Below are positions 38,620-52,032 of a stretch of 64,000 nucleotides of DNA, one piece after another; position 1 is the first letter of the stretch, and the number at the start of each line of letters is the position of its first letter. The notes below the pieces were generated by a model. The model was not told where the DNA came from and did no database searches. It saw only the letters and a program-made list of their open reading frames with translations. This stretch comes from Solanum dulcamara (taxonomy: Eukaryota > Streptophyta > Magnoliopsida > Solanales > Solanaceae). The stretch spans positions 29,029,746 through 29,093,745 of the forward strand of contig NC_077241.1 in NCBI RefSeq assembly GCF_947179165.1, written 5' to 3'. The translations under genes and the position numbers were made by a program.

Positions 38620-39461
38620 ATTGTGATTAGGCTAATGAATCAGCCCATTTGCTTCCAATCAAGAGCACCTATGCTGCTGAAATTAGAGGGAGTTATAGAA
38701 CATGGAGAATGGTAAGGTTCCGTGAGGTTTCCTCATCTAATATCGCAGATAAAGGGACTTCAATAATAATTAATGCCTTGAGATCAGTCCAAGAAGAGGT
38801 CAGGAGCACAGACAGGTCTTAGTACCGCATTTCTCCCTTGAGCTACTAAACAGACTGAGCGTACTATTAGACGCTAGAAGATATGTCACAAGCTGGGAGA
38901 TTAACTTCGAAGGTAGCCGGAATGATTATCCATCACTTATCAAGTTGCCTACAATAATAATTACTATACTAGTATTCCAATGGCCTCGACATGATTAAGC
39001 AAGCTATTGACTAAAAACCCAGAGTCGGCAGGAATGATATACAGATAATCGACGTCGACATACAGAGTTCAAGTTGATGATTGGATGTTCATCATAGGGT
39101 CACCTAGAAAAGGAAATTGACCCAAAATATGTTAGACGGTATCAAGTTACTCATAAGGTGGGCAACGTTGCTGGTAAGTTCAACTTACCACCTCATTTGG
39201 AAACTATACGCCCAGTCCATCAGATAAGAATGCTTTACAAAGATACTAGGAGACACCCAGGGTATATGCCATATGTGAGGTCTAGGAGATGGAATCTGGT
39301 GAGGAAAAACCTACCGCCATCCTAGATCAGCGGACTGAAAGATTGTAGAATAAATACATACCTTCCGTCATGTTACGGTGAAAAAAAAGAAAAACCAAAA
39401 CCAGAAAGAGGATGATCAGGGAACTGAAGAGAACATGAAATACAAGTATTTGCACCTGTAA
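38620..39461 (+). pseudogene. Integrase-chromodomain tail remnant in E
   Basis: Scattered frames on the plus strand keep the order of a chromovirus pol 3' end. SAHLLPIKSTYAAE at 38640-38681 lies in the integrase core. A KYVRRYQV...GNVAGKFNLPPH...PVHQIRML stretch at about 39125-39233 fits the integrase C-terminal domain. TAILDQR near 39310-39330 fits the linker. NQNQKED at about 39395 and KYKYLHL near 39440-39461 fit the end of a chromodomain, whose aromatic and acidic residues are largely lost. Stops and frameshifts separate the pieces, so no product is possible. It lies directly upstream of the polypurine tract, as expected. Confidence 0.8.
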
Positions 39462-39611
39462 CTGATGTCTACAGGTAACTCCAACTCTTGAGAACTCGTA
39501 TGTTAATAATATAGATGGGAATGCAGGTGATAGCATAAAGGAAAGGACCCCTCTATAATTTATATAAAGTCTTACAGAAGGTTGCATTTAACATTCAAGG
39601 ACGAATGTTCT

Positions 39612-39625
39612 AAAGGGGGGAAGGA
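39612..39625 (+). promoter_or_regulatory. 3' polypurine tract of E
   Basis: AAAGGGGGGAAGGA immediately before the 3' LTR, preceded by GGACGAATGTTCT as in Z, T and U. It primes plus-strand synthesis and sets the LTR start. Confidence 0.9.
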
Positions 39626-42600
39626 TGTTACACCCCACATCTTTGAACTCGGAAGGTCCCTTAAGTTAATTAGAAGCTAGTATGTGAGCCACTTAAGTTA
39701 CGACACTATCAAACGGCTCTAAGGAAGGGAGAATGTGACACCCCATACTAGAGAAGGTTGGAGATGAAATCATAAGAGTCCGGAAGAAATTGGAGGCCAA
39801 GTAATGAGTCGTAGGACTCGATTTACCTATGTAAGCTACTAAGTTAAAAGTCATATGCACTTGAGCTACTTAAGCATATATCAAACTTACGTAGCACGGA
39901 TTACATAGGTACAAAAAATAAGACGAGATTACGAACCTACGAGAGGGAGCAAAAACTAGTTTCCGAACATACGAAAGTGAAGCAACCAGGTTACAAGCAG
40001 GCAGGTGACTCACCTACTTGGGATGGACCCCACACTGCCATGTGGCAGTTTTGCGTTGGAAGCTTGGACGAGGTGTCACCCTAGGAGGCTGCCACGTGTC
40101 ACCCTATGGGGCTTCCACGTGTCACCTCCTAAGGAGGTGTATATATACATGTTGGCTGACTCTTTAACTCATTTTCCATCCATAAACATCAGCCAAATGA
40201 GAGGAAAAACGTGAAGAACCAAAAGGAACAAGGCAGCAACGTTTTTGAAGAATTAAAGGTGAGTTCTTCAATTTTCCTCCGTGAATTAATTATCTACAAT
40301 GTTTTTCAACCATGTGGGGGTGTATACATGTGTCTTAGGATGCCTAAGGAACCATGGTTGCAGTTTACACTTGGAAAGAAATAAGAGAAAGTTGAAGGAG
40401 AAAACGTTAAGAACTAATTAACCAACCCGTTTTTGGAAGGGACTGTTGTTAGTAATATGGGCATAACTTCTTGTGTACAGTTTCGTTTCGAATGATCTAA
40501 TATGTTTTGGAAAGGTATTTCAGAGGCCGATAACTTTTGTTCAGACTCTAAAATCCAGTTTTACTTGTAGTAGCTCGAAAACGGGTGATGAAGTGTAAAT
40601 GAGGTACTGCCCAGATTTGGTTTTGGAAATTCTACACGGACAGCTGTAAGTATTTTGGTCATATCGTTTTGTACAAAATTGATGTAGGGATGATTCGAAA
40701 TTGTTTGCGACCCTAATACATATGTATATAACTTTCATGAAGGACTTAAATCCTGTTTCCCTCCATTACCCCTTCGAAATGAAGCGACAAGGTAAAACAG
40801 TAAGCTGTCCAGATTTCACATTTTGGATAGTTTTGGCGAGTTTGACAAGTTTAACGTAAGGTAAGGTTTCTTCTTTAAATTTGAGCTTTATGTGTTCTGA
40901 TGGAGCATGTTACACTCCCTATTGGTGGCTGGAAATATGAAAATGGCTTAGAAATACTTGGCGTTCGGAATAAACTGATTTGTAGTCGTTATAGTTGAAT
41001 TGTTGTCGAAACAAAGTGTTGTTCTTGTGAGTTGCTCTACAGGGGTGTGGCTTGTTGTTGCAGGGCATGAATATGTCCTAATGTGGGTTAGGGTGCTGCT
41101 GGTCGAAGCCACATGACCCCTCGTTACGTATAATTAAAGGCGTCACAAAATAAAGGCTAGACGCCCTATTTTGATGTCGTATTTTCGAATAAGTCGTTTG
41201 GAGTTTATGCTGTATATTGTTGGTATGAATTGCTGCAGGTTGTTGTTGTTGGTTGGCTGTAGGTCTTAGGGACCTAATCGGAAATTTGGATAGGGCATAT
41301 TATAGGGGAGGTGCTGCCCAATTTTCGTTAACGCCTTAACAAACTAAAGGACTAGCCGAGGAAACGACTAAGGAAATAGATTCCATTAACATTAAGGCGT
41401 AACCTCAGATGCTGAAAAGTTAAGAGTAGTTGATATTCGTATTACTTTATATTGAATAGGTTCAGAAGACGATGAGGCGAGCAGGATAAAGGGTAACTCC
41501 CAAGAGGTATGTAAAGCTTTCTCTTGGCATGTTTTGGTATAAGTTCGTACAACTATCTTTCTTTCCTTTTGGCAAGTTTTAGCCTTAAGTGAAGTGTGTG
41601 TGGAATGTGGGGATAATTCCATTCCCAAAACTCCAAGTATTCCTCATAACCCATATCCACTGCTTAGTATTGGAATTTCTGCAAGAATTGAGTATTGCCT
41701 AGTAAGGCTTCTATGTATTAAACACTAGTATGTGGAAAGCTATCTCTCATTTCCTTTGATACGTATTTGGTACGAAAGTGAGATTATGATGCCATAATTA
41801 TTCACCGAGCCCCATGATGGGCCGGGTATGAAATATGTGTATGCAGATCCCATAAAGGAAAGTACAGACCATATATAGTTTATTCTCTTTCTTCTTCCGG
41901 CATGTCTTAGTTGTAAGTTAAACATGATATGAGTTCCGGGGTAACTCCATTCTTAGGATCTCTTATTTACGTCTGAATATCGAACTTTTATAATAATCGA
42001 ACTATTTCCCTGGAAACTTTTATATGTTAAAAAGGTAACAAATGTACAGGCTCCAAGTCTTACAGACTATATGTTAACAAATGTTTCTGGTTCCATAAGC
42101 GATTTGGCTTTGCTTTGGTACATGTCTAGGAGCCCCGAGATTATAATTGAGACAACCCATAATGGCATTTAGAGGACACTCGAGATGACTACACCGTTAC
42201 TCGGGTTCTCAAATAAAAGCTTAACTTTCTTATTCTGTCGAGTCTCTGATAACGATTTAAATTGCATATAGTTACTCACTAATCTACTCGTGTATACCGT
42301 AACACTTCTTTTCTTGAGTCCCGGGCCAGGATATGTTCTCGTGCATAGTTCACTCCATTATTCACTGAGTCCCTCAATAGAGGGCCAGGATACGTGTATA
42401 AATATATGATGATGTGTTGTAATAAGGTGGTGATGGCACTGGGGCCATGATGGTTTTACAGAGATGATTTTACAGAGATGATTCACCGGACCCCCGAAAG
42501 GGCCGGCTATATGATATGACTCGAACATGCATGTTTTTGTAATTCATAAAGTACACGTACAGGTTTCTGAATTGATATCTTATCCCCTGATTCTCTATCT

Positions 42601-43160
42601 CAGATATGTTTCCAGTTGTATTATATTATGTTTTACATACTCAGTACACATATCATACTGACCCCCTTTCTCGGGGGGCTGCGTTCATGCCCGCAGGTAC
42701 AGATACAGATTTTGGGAGTTCGTCAGCTTAGGATTCCATACAGCTCAGCTGGAAGAGGCTCCATTGTATTGGAGCCTAGTTTTTGATACTGTCCACGGAT
42801 GTATAGAAATTGTTTTATCCATTCAGGGGTACGGCGGGGGCCCTGTCCCGCCATATGTTGTCATTTATATGTTTAGAGGTCTGCAGACATGTATATGTGG
42901 GTTGTGTATGTCAGTTTGATTAAGCTAGGTCTACATGATATATGATATATGTTATTATGTTATGGCAGCCTTGTCGGCTTGCGTGCCTGTCATGTTATAA
43001 TACAAACGAAAAGGGCTACAGTTTATGAAAATGTTATCGCCCAGTGGGGCTCTATTACATGATATTGTCTTATTTGTGATTCAATATGACCTCAGCTAAT
43101 AGATATATGTACGGGTCCAGGTCAAACCCCAATTGCGGCCTACGGGGTTGGGTCGTGACA
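39626..43160 (+). mobile_element. 3' LTR of element E
   Basis: 3535 bp, uninterrupted, nearly identical to the 5' LTR. It carries the promoter layout described for the 5' copy, and the end module: hairpins CCCCC/GGGGG at 42662-42678 and GGCGGG/CCCGCC at 42833-42852. The right flank is GA (43161-43162) and then AGTAA (43163-43167), matching the left target site. Confidence 0.95.
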
Positions 43161-43167
43161 GAAGTAA

Positions 43168-46100
43168 CAACAACATATGGCAGGACAGGGCCCCCGCCAT
43201 ACCCCTGAATGTACAAATATATACATTAAGTGACCAGTATCCAAAATTAGGCTCCAGAACAGTGAAGCACTTCCGACATAGTTAGAGGAACTCCTAAGCT
43301 GACAGATCTACGGAATGAACATCTGTACCTGCAGGCATAAAATGCAACCCCTGGGAAAAGGGGGGTCAATACGATATATGTACTGAGTATGTAAAGCATA
43401 ACACATTATAACTGAGACCATAACTGAAATAGGGATACAGGGGACAAGTATAACAACTTAACCAATTACTGTACCTACACCTTAGGACACGTAAATCATA
43501 CACATCATCATATGCTGTGCCCGACCCTCTAGTGAACTCGGCGTCATAATCATTTTCTCATATTCATATATCATCGTATCATCATGTATTTTATTTCATC
43601 ATATCATCGTATACGGTATAATCTTATCATGTATGTCATCGTATTACATCCGGTTCACTATGGGGCTCGGGGTCACAAATGTATCACTCTAATCTCATAT
43701 GCATGCCTACATAAAGTATCTGTCCCCTGTAGTGAAGGACTCAATGAATGGAGTAGTGTACGTCTATAGCGTACCATCATAATATACATACCGTACCCGA
43801 CCCTCTAAGGAGGGACTCGGTGTTCCTTCCTTATTTCGCCATATATACTATCATATTACAGCCGGCCCGAGACTCGGTAAATAATTGTATCATCATAACA
43901 TATAACATATATCACACCTCACGTACGAAATCATCTCCTTGTGCATGGAACTGTACACATCCAGCTCAGGACGCGGTGAAAGAAGTAGTAAAGCTGCGCC
44001 CGACATAATATCTGGCTCATCGTGGGATGCAAAGAAAGAAGGGTTACAGCATGGACGAGTAGAGTAATGAGAAACTATTTGCAACTAAGTCACCCTCTGA
44101 GACTCAATGAAATACTCAAGTTAACTGTCACCTGAAGACCAGGAATGTAATTATCCGTAGTGCCCTTTAGATGTCATTAGGGGTTACATCGATTGGGGCC
44201 TCAGGAATCACAGACATGTATCAAGACAATGCCACATAGCTTATGCAATTAGAAACATGGTTTATGCAATCGGAGACGCAGTTATGTAATCAGAGACATT
44301 GATCATTTTAGAGCCTTCAAGAAAAGGATCTTGTATCTCCACTTACTATTCACTATATAGGAGGCTCGAGAATAATAGTTTGACTACTTTCAGACTTTTA
44401 ATGGTTAGAAGTGACTACAAGTCACAAGTTACACTCGGAGCTCATAAATGGAATTACCTCTAAACCCATATCATATATCATTTTACTTAAAATTAAGTCA
44501 TTCTAAAGGAAAGAAGAGATAAGCTTTACATGTACTACTTTTCATCACATAGAAGACTTAAAGGCAACAACCCAACTATTGCAGGAGTTCTAGCATTAAA
44601 AAGTAAACGAGGGTTTCGACTTATATTCAGGGCTTTATGAATGGATTGAATCCCAAATATCACATACATATCAATCATAATTTATGTCTAATACATGCCA
44701 AAAGAAAAGAAGGATAGCTCTACATACTTATTCCAAAAACACTCCAAAAGAAAGTTCCATATACCTCTTATGGATTCCCCTTAATCGCATTCACATCGTT
44801 GTCCTCGAAACCTATTTAACATGGAAGTAACGCAAGTATTAACAACCTTATACTTCTCAGCAACTCAGACTATTCACGAGTATTCATATCATTCATCCCC
44901 TCGCTCGCCTTCTCGAATAGTTCCTTAACTAGTTAAGGCGTTAACGGAAATCGGACAGGACCTCCCCTATAATGTGCCCTATCCGAATTCTCAATCATGT
45001 CCTTAACACCTATAGCCAACCAAAAACATAACCAGAAGCTCATATATATATAACATGGCAACATTACACAATATAAACTCCAAACGACTCGCCCGAAGTT
45101 ACGATACCAAAAGAGAGTTTTTTAGTTTCTATTTTGCAAAACCTTTAACCGTATGAAGCGGGGGGTCGCGTGACTGTAACCAGAAGATCCCCCAACTCAT
45201 TTATAACACTTTTAGTCCCTGCAACATTCTACAACACAACCAGCAGCAGCCCCCACGGGCACAACACCTTATTTCGACAACAATTTAACTATAACGATTC
45301 CAATTTAGTTTATTTCGAATGTCGAACTTTTCCCGACTTTTTCACAACTTCAAGCAGCCCAAAAGGTGTGTAATACACCCTATAATAACATCATAAACTT
45401 CAAATTAGAGGGGAAGACCTTACCTTTCCCAAAATTGACTAGAACTCGCCGAAATCGCGCTTCGGAACTTTTTTTAGCGCGCTGTAACGTCGTGGCAGCT
45501 TGCTGTCCATTTTTTTGCTGCACCAAACTCTACTTTTATACTACTAATACTTCCATATCATCGTGGTAGACACTAGATAATTAATTTACGGAACGAAATC
45601 GGGACTTACCTCTTTTTTTTCCCAAAGCCGTCACCCTTTTCTCTCTTAGCTTAGGGTTTGTTCATCTTCACTTTGGCTGGAAATTTGATGAAGGAACTGA
45701 AGTGTATACTGTATATACATATATATATATATGTGGTACTAGGGAGTGACACATGTCAGCCCCTAGAGGTGACACATGTCAGCCCCTAGAGGTGACACGT
45801 GTCCAGCCCCTATTGGGCCACCGCATCCATGCAGTCAAGGAGGGGCTGCCACATGGAAGTGGGGCCCACCTACCCCAGGCAGATGGGTCACCTACTTGAC
45901 CCCAAGCAGGTGGGTCACCTTTTTGCTTGAGGTGCTGCCACGTGTCACCCTTCCATTGGCTGCCCCGCGTCATTTTTTTTCTTCCTCGTGGGTTCGTAAT
46001 CTCGTCTTATTTGAAAAGTATATGTCATCCCTGCTACGCAAGATTGGTATGTAATCAAATAGCTCAAGTATGTAAGACTTCTAAGTTAGTAGCTTACGTA

Positions 46101-46299
46101 GGTAAATCGAGTCCTACGACGCATTACTTGACCTCCAATTCCTTCCAGATTCTTATGACTCTATTTCCAACCTTCTCTACTATGGGGTATCACATCCTCC
46201 CTTCCTTAGAGTCGTTTGATGGTGTCATAACTTAGGTGGCTCACATGATTTCTAAGTAACTTAAGTAACCTTCCAAGTTGAAGAATGTGGGGTGTAACA
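43168..46299 (-). mobile_element. Solo reverse LTR Y, right segment
   Basis: Continues Y after E: CAACAACATATGG(C)AGGACAGGG through the reversed middle part to GGGGTGTAACA at 46299. The reversed promoter region near 45740-45960 has GACACGTGTC at about 45795 and TGCCACGTGTCA at about 45938. Right target site AGCTT is at 46300-46304. Confidence 0.9.
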
Positions 46300-46552
46300 A
46301 GCTTACTACTTTAAAGTTTAACATTCAAAAGTGAGTGAGGGTCCTGAAGTCATATTCAGAAACTGGGAATGGAATTACCCCCAAAGCTCATATCATATCC
46401 TGCTTACATCTAAGACATGCCAAAAGAGAAAAGATAGGCTTTACATACCTATACCAAAAACATACCAAGAGAAGCTTTACATACCTCTTATGGACTCCCC
46501 TTAATCGTGTTCACGTCATTGTCCTCGAAACCTATTTAACATGGAAGTCATG
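46300..46552 (-). mobile_element. Reverse LTR X, left segment (5'-truncated at V junction)
   Basis: Reverse LTR sequence whose complement matches the V 5' LTR around 22960-23150 at about 94% by eye, higher than to other LTRs. It begins abruptly in mid-LTR at the AGCTT target site of Y; before Y arrived, it directly adjoined the V interior (TTAACTTC). Confidence 0.8.
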
Positions 46553-49500
46553 TGTTACACCCCACACTCCTGAGCTCGAAACATCTTCTTAAGTTCCTTA
46601 GACACTATCATGTGAGCCGGATAAGCTACGACACTATCAAACAACTCTAAGGAAAGAAGATTGTGATACCTCACGAGAAGGGAGGTTGGATATAGAGTCA
46701 TAAGAATCCGGAAGGAGTTGGAGGCCAAGTAACGAGTCGTAGGACTCGAATTATCTACGTAAACTATTAAGTTAAAAGTCCTACATATGTGAGTTACTTG
46801 ATTACATACCAAGCTTATGTAGCAAGGGTTTCATAGGCTCTTAAAGTGAGACGAGATTACGAACGAGATTACGAACCCACGAGAAAGAAAAAAAATCACG
46901 GGGCAGCCAATGGGAGGGTGACACGTGGCAGCACCTAAGAAGGCAGGTGACCCACCTGCTTGGGGTCAAGTAGGTGACCCACCTGCTTGCGTTCAAGTAG
47001 GTGGGCCCCACTGCCACGTGGCAGCCCCTCCTTGAACAGGTAGGTGTGGTGGCCCAATAGGGGCTGGACACGTGTCACCTCTTAGGGTTGACACGTGTCA
47101 CACCCTAAAGCCACATATATATGTTGATATATATCATATACTTCAGTTATCCATCAAAACATCAGCCAGCATAGAGAAAAAAAAACGTGAGGGAGAGAGA
47201 TAGAGAGGCAGCCATGGTTCTTGAAGTTTAAAGGTGAGTTTTCTAATTTTCTCTCCGTGAATTAATTATATACGATGTTCCTAAAATATGTGGAGGTGTA
47301 TATATGTATATTACAATGCCTACAAAACTATATTTTCAGTTCTTTACTTGGAAAACTAAGAGAAACTTAAAGAGAAAACGCTAGTTAACAAACCCATTTT
47401 TGGAAGGGACAGTGGTTAGTAATATTGGTATACCTTCTTGTGTATAGCTTCGTTTCGGGTGATTCAATATGTTTTGGAAAGTTATTTCATGTTTATATAA
47501 CTTTCATTTAGACTCCAAAATCCAGTGTTACTTGTATCATCTCGAAAACTGGTGATGAAGTGTAGAGGAGGTACTGCCCAGATTTTGTTTTGGAAATCCT
47601 ACAGGGACAGCTGTGAGTATTTTGGGCATATATTTTCGTACAAAATTGTTGTAGGGGTAATTCAAAATTTTTTGCAACCTTGATACACATGGATATAACT
47701 TTCATTGAGGCCACAAATCCTGTTTCCCTCAATTACCCTTCCGAAACTAAGCGACAATATAAGACAGTGGGCTGTCCAGATTTCGCGTTTTGATAGTTTT
47801 GGTGAGTTTGACAAGTTTAACGTAAGGTAAGGCCTTCCATTTAAAATTGGAGTTTATGGTGTTGTTATATAGGGTATTATACATTGTGTAAGTGGCTGTA
47901 AATGTGAAAATATGATGAATATGCTTGACGGCCGAAATAAACTAAATTGGAATCGCTATAGTTAAATTGTTGTCGAAATAAGGTGTTGTGTGCGTGGGGG
48001 CTGCTTCTGGTTGTGTGATGTGTTGTTACAGGGCCTAAATATGTTCTAATGTGGTTTAGGGTTCTGCTGGTTTAATCCGCGTAACCCCTCATTGCATATA
48101 ATTAAAGGCGTTGCAAAATAAAGGCTAGACGCCCTATTGTGATATCGTATTTTTGAATAAGTCGTTTGGAGTTTATGTTGTATATTGTTGGTGTGAATTG
48201 CTGCAGGTTGTTGTTGTTGGTTGGCTTTAGGTCTTAGGGACCTAATTGGAAATTCGTATAGGGCACATTATAGGGGAGGTGCTGCCCAATTTTCGTTAAC
48301 GCCTTAACAAACTAAAGAACCAGTCGAGGGAACGACTAAGGAAATAGATTCCATTAATACTAAGATGTAACCTAAGATGCTGGAAAGTTAAGAAGAGTTG
48401 ATATGCATATTACTCTTCTGTTTAATAGGTTCAAAGGACGACGAGGCGAACAGGATAAGGAATAACTCAAACAAGGTATGTGAAGTTTTCTTTTGGCGTG
48501 TTTTTGGAATAAGTATGTAGAGCTATTCTTCTTTTCTTTTGGCATGTCTTAGACGTAAGCTATAAATGATATGTATATGATATTTGGGATTTAATCTATT
48601 CGTAAATTCCTGAGTATGAGTCGAGACTCTTATTTACTTCTTGATATTAGAACTCCTGCAATAGCTGAGTCACTGGCTTTAAGTATTCTATGTGATGAAA
48701 ACTAGTACATGTACATCCTATCCCTTCTTTCCTATAGAATAACTTACTTTTAAGTAAAATGATATATGAGAGGGGTTTAGAGGTAATTCTATTTATGAAC
48801 TCTGAGTGTAACTCATGACTTGCAGTCACTTCTAACCATTTAGAGTCTGAAAGTAGTCAACCTATTATTCTCGAGCCTGCTATATAGTGAATAGTAAGTG
48901 GAGATACAAGCTCCTTTCCTTGAAGCCTCTGAAATGATCAATGTCTCTGATTACATAACTGTGTCTCTGATTGCATAATTGTGTCTCTGATTGCATAGAC
49001 CATGTTTCTGACTGCATAAGCTATGTGGCATTGTCTGGATGCATGTCTATGATTCTTGAGGCCCCAACTGATGTAAGCCTAATGACATCTAAAGGGCACT
49101 TCGGATAAGTACCTTCCTGGTCTTCAGGTGATGGTTCACTTGACAGTTTCATCGAGTCTCAGATAAGGACTTAGTTGCATATGGTTTTTCACTACTCTAC
49201 TTGTGCATGCTATCACCCTTCTTTCTTCACGTCCCACGATGGGCCGGATATTATGTCGGGCACACCTTTACTACTTCTTTTACCGCGTCCTAGGCCAGAT
49301 GTGTATAGTTCCACGCATGAGGAGATGATGTCATACGTGAGGTGTGATATATGTTATATGTTATGACGATACGATTATTCACCGAGTCCCAGGCCGGCTG
49401 CAATATGATAGTATATGTGGCGAAATCAGGGAGGCACCACTGAGTCCCTCCTTAGAGGGCCAGGTACATATGTATATTATGATGGTACACTATACACGTA

Positions 49501-50413
49501 CACCACTCCATTCACTGAGTCCCTCACTAAAGGGCCGGATACTTTATGTAGGCATGCATATAAGATTAGAGTGATACATTGTGACCCCGAGCCCCGTAGT
49601 GAACCGGGTGAAATATAATGATATACATGATAAGATGATACCATATACGATGATATGATACCGTATACGATGATATGATGACATGAAATGAATTATGATA
49701 CAATGATATATGATTATGAAGAAGTGATTATAACACCGAGTTCACTAGAGGGTCGGTCATAGCATATGATGATGTGTATGATTTACGTGTCCTAAGGTGC
49801 GGGTACAGTAATTCATTTATTTGTTATAATTATCCCCTGCATCCCCATTTCAGTTATGGTCTCAGCTACGATATGTTATGCTTTACATACTCAGTATATA
49901 TATCGTACTGACCCCCCTTTCTCGAGGGGCTGCATTTCATACCCGCAGATACAGATGTTTATTCTGGAGATCCATCAGCATAGGAGTTCCTCTCAGTTGT
50001 GTTGGAAGTGCTTCACTATTCTAGAGCCTAAATTTTGATGCTGGTCACTTAATGTATATATTTGTACATTCAGGGGTACGGTGGGGGCCTTGTCCCTCCA
50101 TATGTTGTTGTTACTATTCCTAGAGGTCTGTAGACATATGGATGTGGGATGTTTGTGAGTTCATTTTGATTGTGCCTATACTGCATTTTATGAGTATTTT
50201 ATGTTACAGCAGCCTTGTCGGCTTGCATGTCTTTATGTGTTGTGAGACGAGTGAAAGAGGCCATACGTACACGAAAAAGTTTGAACTCATTGGGTTTTTA
50301 TTTTATTTTATTTTGTGAATAGTATCACCTTGTTCATAGTTCAATATGATTGCAACTGATAGGTAGTTATACGGGCGGACCCTAGTCACGGCCTACGAGG
50401 TTGGGTCGTGACA
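46553..50413 (+). mobile_element. Solo LTR N2 inserted in X
   Basis: 3861 bp, TGTTACACCCCAC to GGTCGTGACA. Flanks TCATG (46548-46552) and TAATG (50414-50418) form a target-site duplication with one change, and Y shows the corresponding empty site (GGAAGTAACGCAAG near 44825). CACGTG boxes precede a TATATATA stretch at about 47113. The CTGATTGCATAA array lies at 48941-49025. No internal region. Confidence 0.93.
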
Positions 50414-52032
50414 TAATGCAAGTGTTAACAACCTTATACTTTTCAACAACTTAGACTACCCACGAGTATTCATAGCATCCATCCCTTCGCTTGCCTTCTC
50501 GACTACTTCCTTAACTAGTTAAGGAGTTAACGAAAATTGGGCAGCACCTCCCCTATAATGTTTCCTATCCAAATTTCCAATTAGAACCCTAAACACTACA
50601 GCCAAGTAACAAAAACAACCTGCAACATATGCTTACGCAATTCACACCAACAATATACAACATAAACTCCAAATGACTCGTTCAAAAATACGATATCAAA
50701 ATAGGGTTTCTAGTTTCCATTTGGCAAAACCTTTAACCGTACGAAGTGGGGGGTCATGTGGCTGAAACCAGCAACTCCCCCACATAATTTAGAACATATT
50801 TAGACCCAACAACAACAAGCCACACCCCTACAACAGCACCTCACAAGAACAACACTTTACTTCGACGACAATTCAACTATAGCGACTCCAATTTAGTTTA
50901 TTCCGAACGTCGAGTATTTCTATGCCATTTTCACATTTACATCCACCTATAGGTCTTTTAACACACTCCATAACAACACCATATAGTCCAAATTAAAATA
51001 AGAAACCTTACCTTACCCGAAATTGGCTAAAATTGTCAAATCGCCACTCGGAACCTCTTCAAACGCGCTGAAATTGAGCGGGCTGTTTGTATGACTTCCT
51101 CGCAGCCAAAAATTGGATTTTATCGTTATTAAACATCTCTATACAACCATAGGATACCATAATTATTTAATTCACGAAACGAAACTCGGAGGCTTACCTC
51201 CAATAGGCCTAACCCGTAGCCCCTTTGTCTTGCCTCCAACGTTTTTCTCTTCTTTTTTCTTTTAAGTTTCCAATTGTAAAGCTGAAGTTTTGGTTACGTA
51301 AACATCGTAAAATACATATATATATTTCCACGTGCTTAAGGAATACCTTATATATTTAATTCACGGAGGGAAATTGGAAAACTTACCTCAAAGTCTTCAA
51401 ACCATGGCTGCCTCTTCCTCTCATGTTTTCCCTCTATGTTCTGGCTGATTTTGGATAGTGAATAAGTGAATAGTCACATATTACATATATATATGAGGTG
51501 ACACATGTCAGCCCCTAAGGGTGTCACGTGTCAGGCCCTTATTGGGCCACCTCAACCATGCGGCCAATGGGGTGCTGCCACGTGGCAGTGGGGTCCACCT
51601 CCCCCAAGAAGGTGGGTCACCTACTTGACCCCAAGAAGGTGGGTCAGCTGCTTGCTTGAGCTCCTTCCATGTGTCACCTTCCTAGGCTGCCACGTCATCT
51701 TTTTTTCCCCTTTCTCATGGGTTCGTAATCTCATCTTATTTTAAGAGCCTAGGTAATCTGTGCTACGTAAGCTTGGTACATACTCTAATAGCTTAAGTAT
51801 GTAAAACTTCCAAGTTATTAGCTTACGTAGGTAAATCGAGTCCTACAACTCATTACTTGGCCTCCAATTCCTTCCGGATTCTTATGACTCCATCTCCAAC
51901 CTTCTCTACTATGAGGTATCACATTCTCCCTTCCTTAAAGTCATTTGATATTGTCGTAGCGTATCCGGCTCACATGATAATGTCCAAGTAAGATATGAGA
52001 TATTCCGAGTTTATAAAGGGTGGGGTGTAACA
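50414..52032 (-). mobile_element. Reverse LTR X, right segment
   Basis: Continues X after N2 to the LTR start GGGGTGTAACA at 52032. It includes the reversed promoter zone with TATATATATG near 51487-51496 and CACGTG at about 51579. The next bases (AGAAGGTTGG) belong to LTR W. If X is an insertion in W, AGAAG would be the target site, but the left partner is missing. Confidence 0.85.

Larger units (their letters stand above)
35526..39625 (+). mobile_element. Interior of element E (type I, non-autonomous)
   Basis: 4100 bp between primer-binding site and 3' LTR. The longest open frame is an antisense 115-codon one with no family likeness; gag, protease and reverse transcriptase are not recognisable. 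What can be seen, in order: leader shared with V and Z; GGCATTGTTGGTATTTTC near 36030; internal polypurine copy 37027-37038; antisense 5S-derived sequence 37757-37870; broken integrase-chromodomain tail 38620-39461; polypurine tract 39612-39625. V and U share this layout. With LTRs only about 1% apart, E must have been copied by proteins supplied in trans. Confidence 0.9.
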
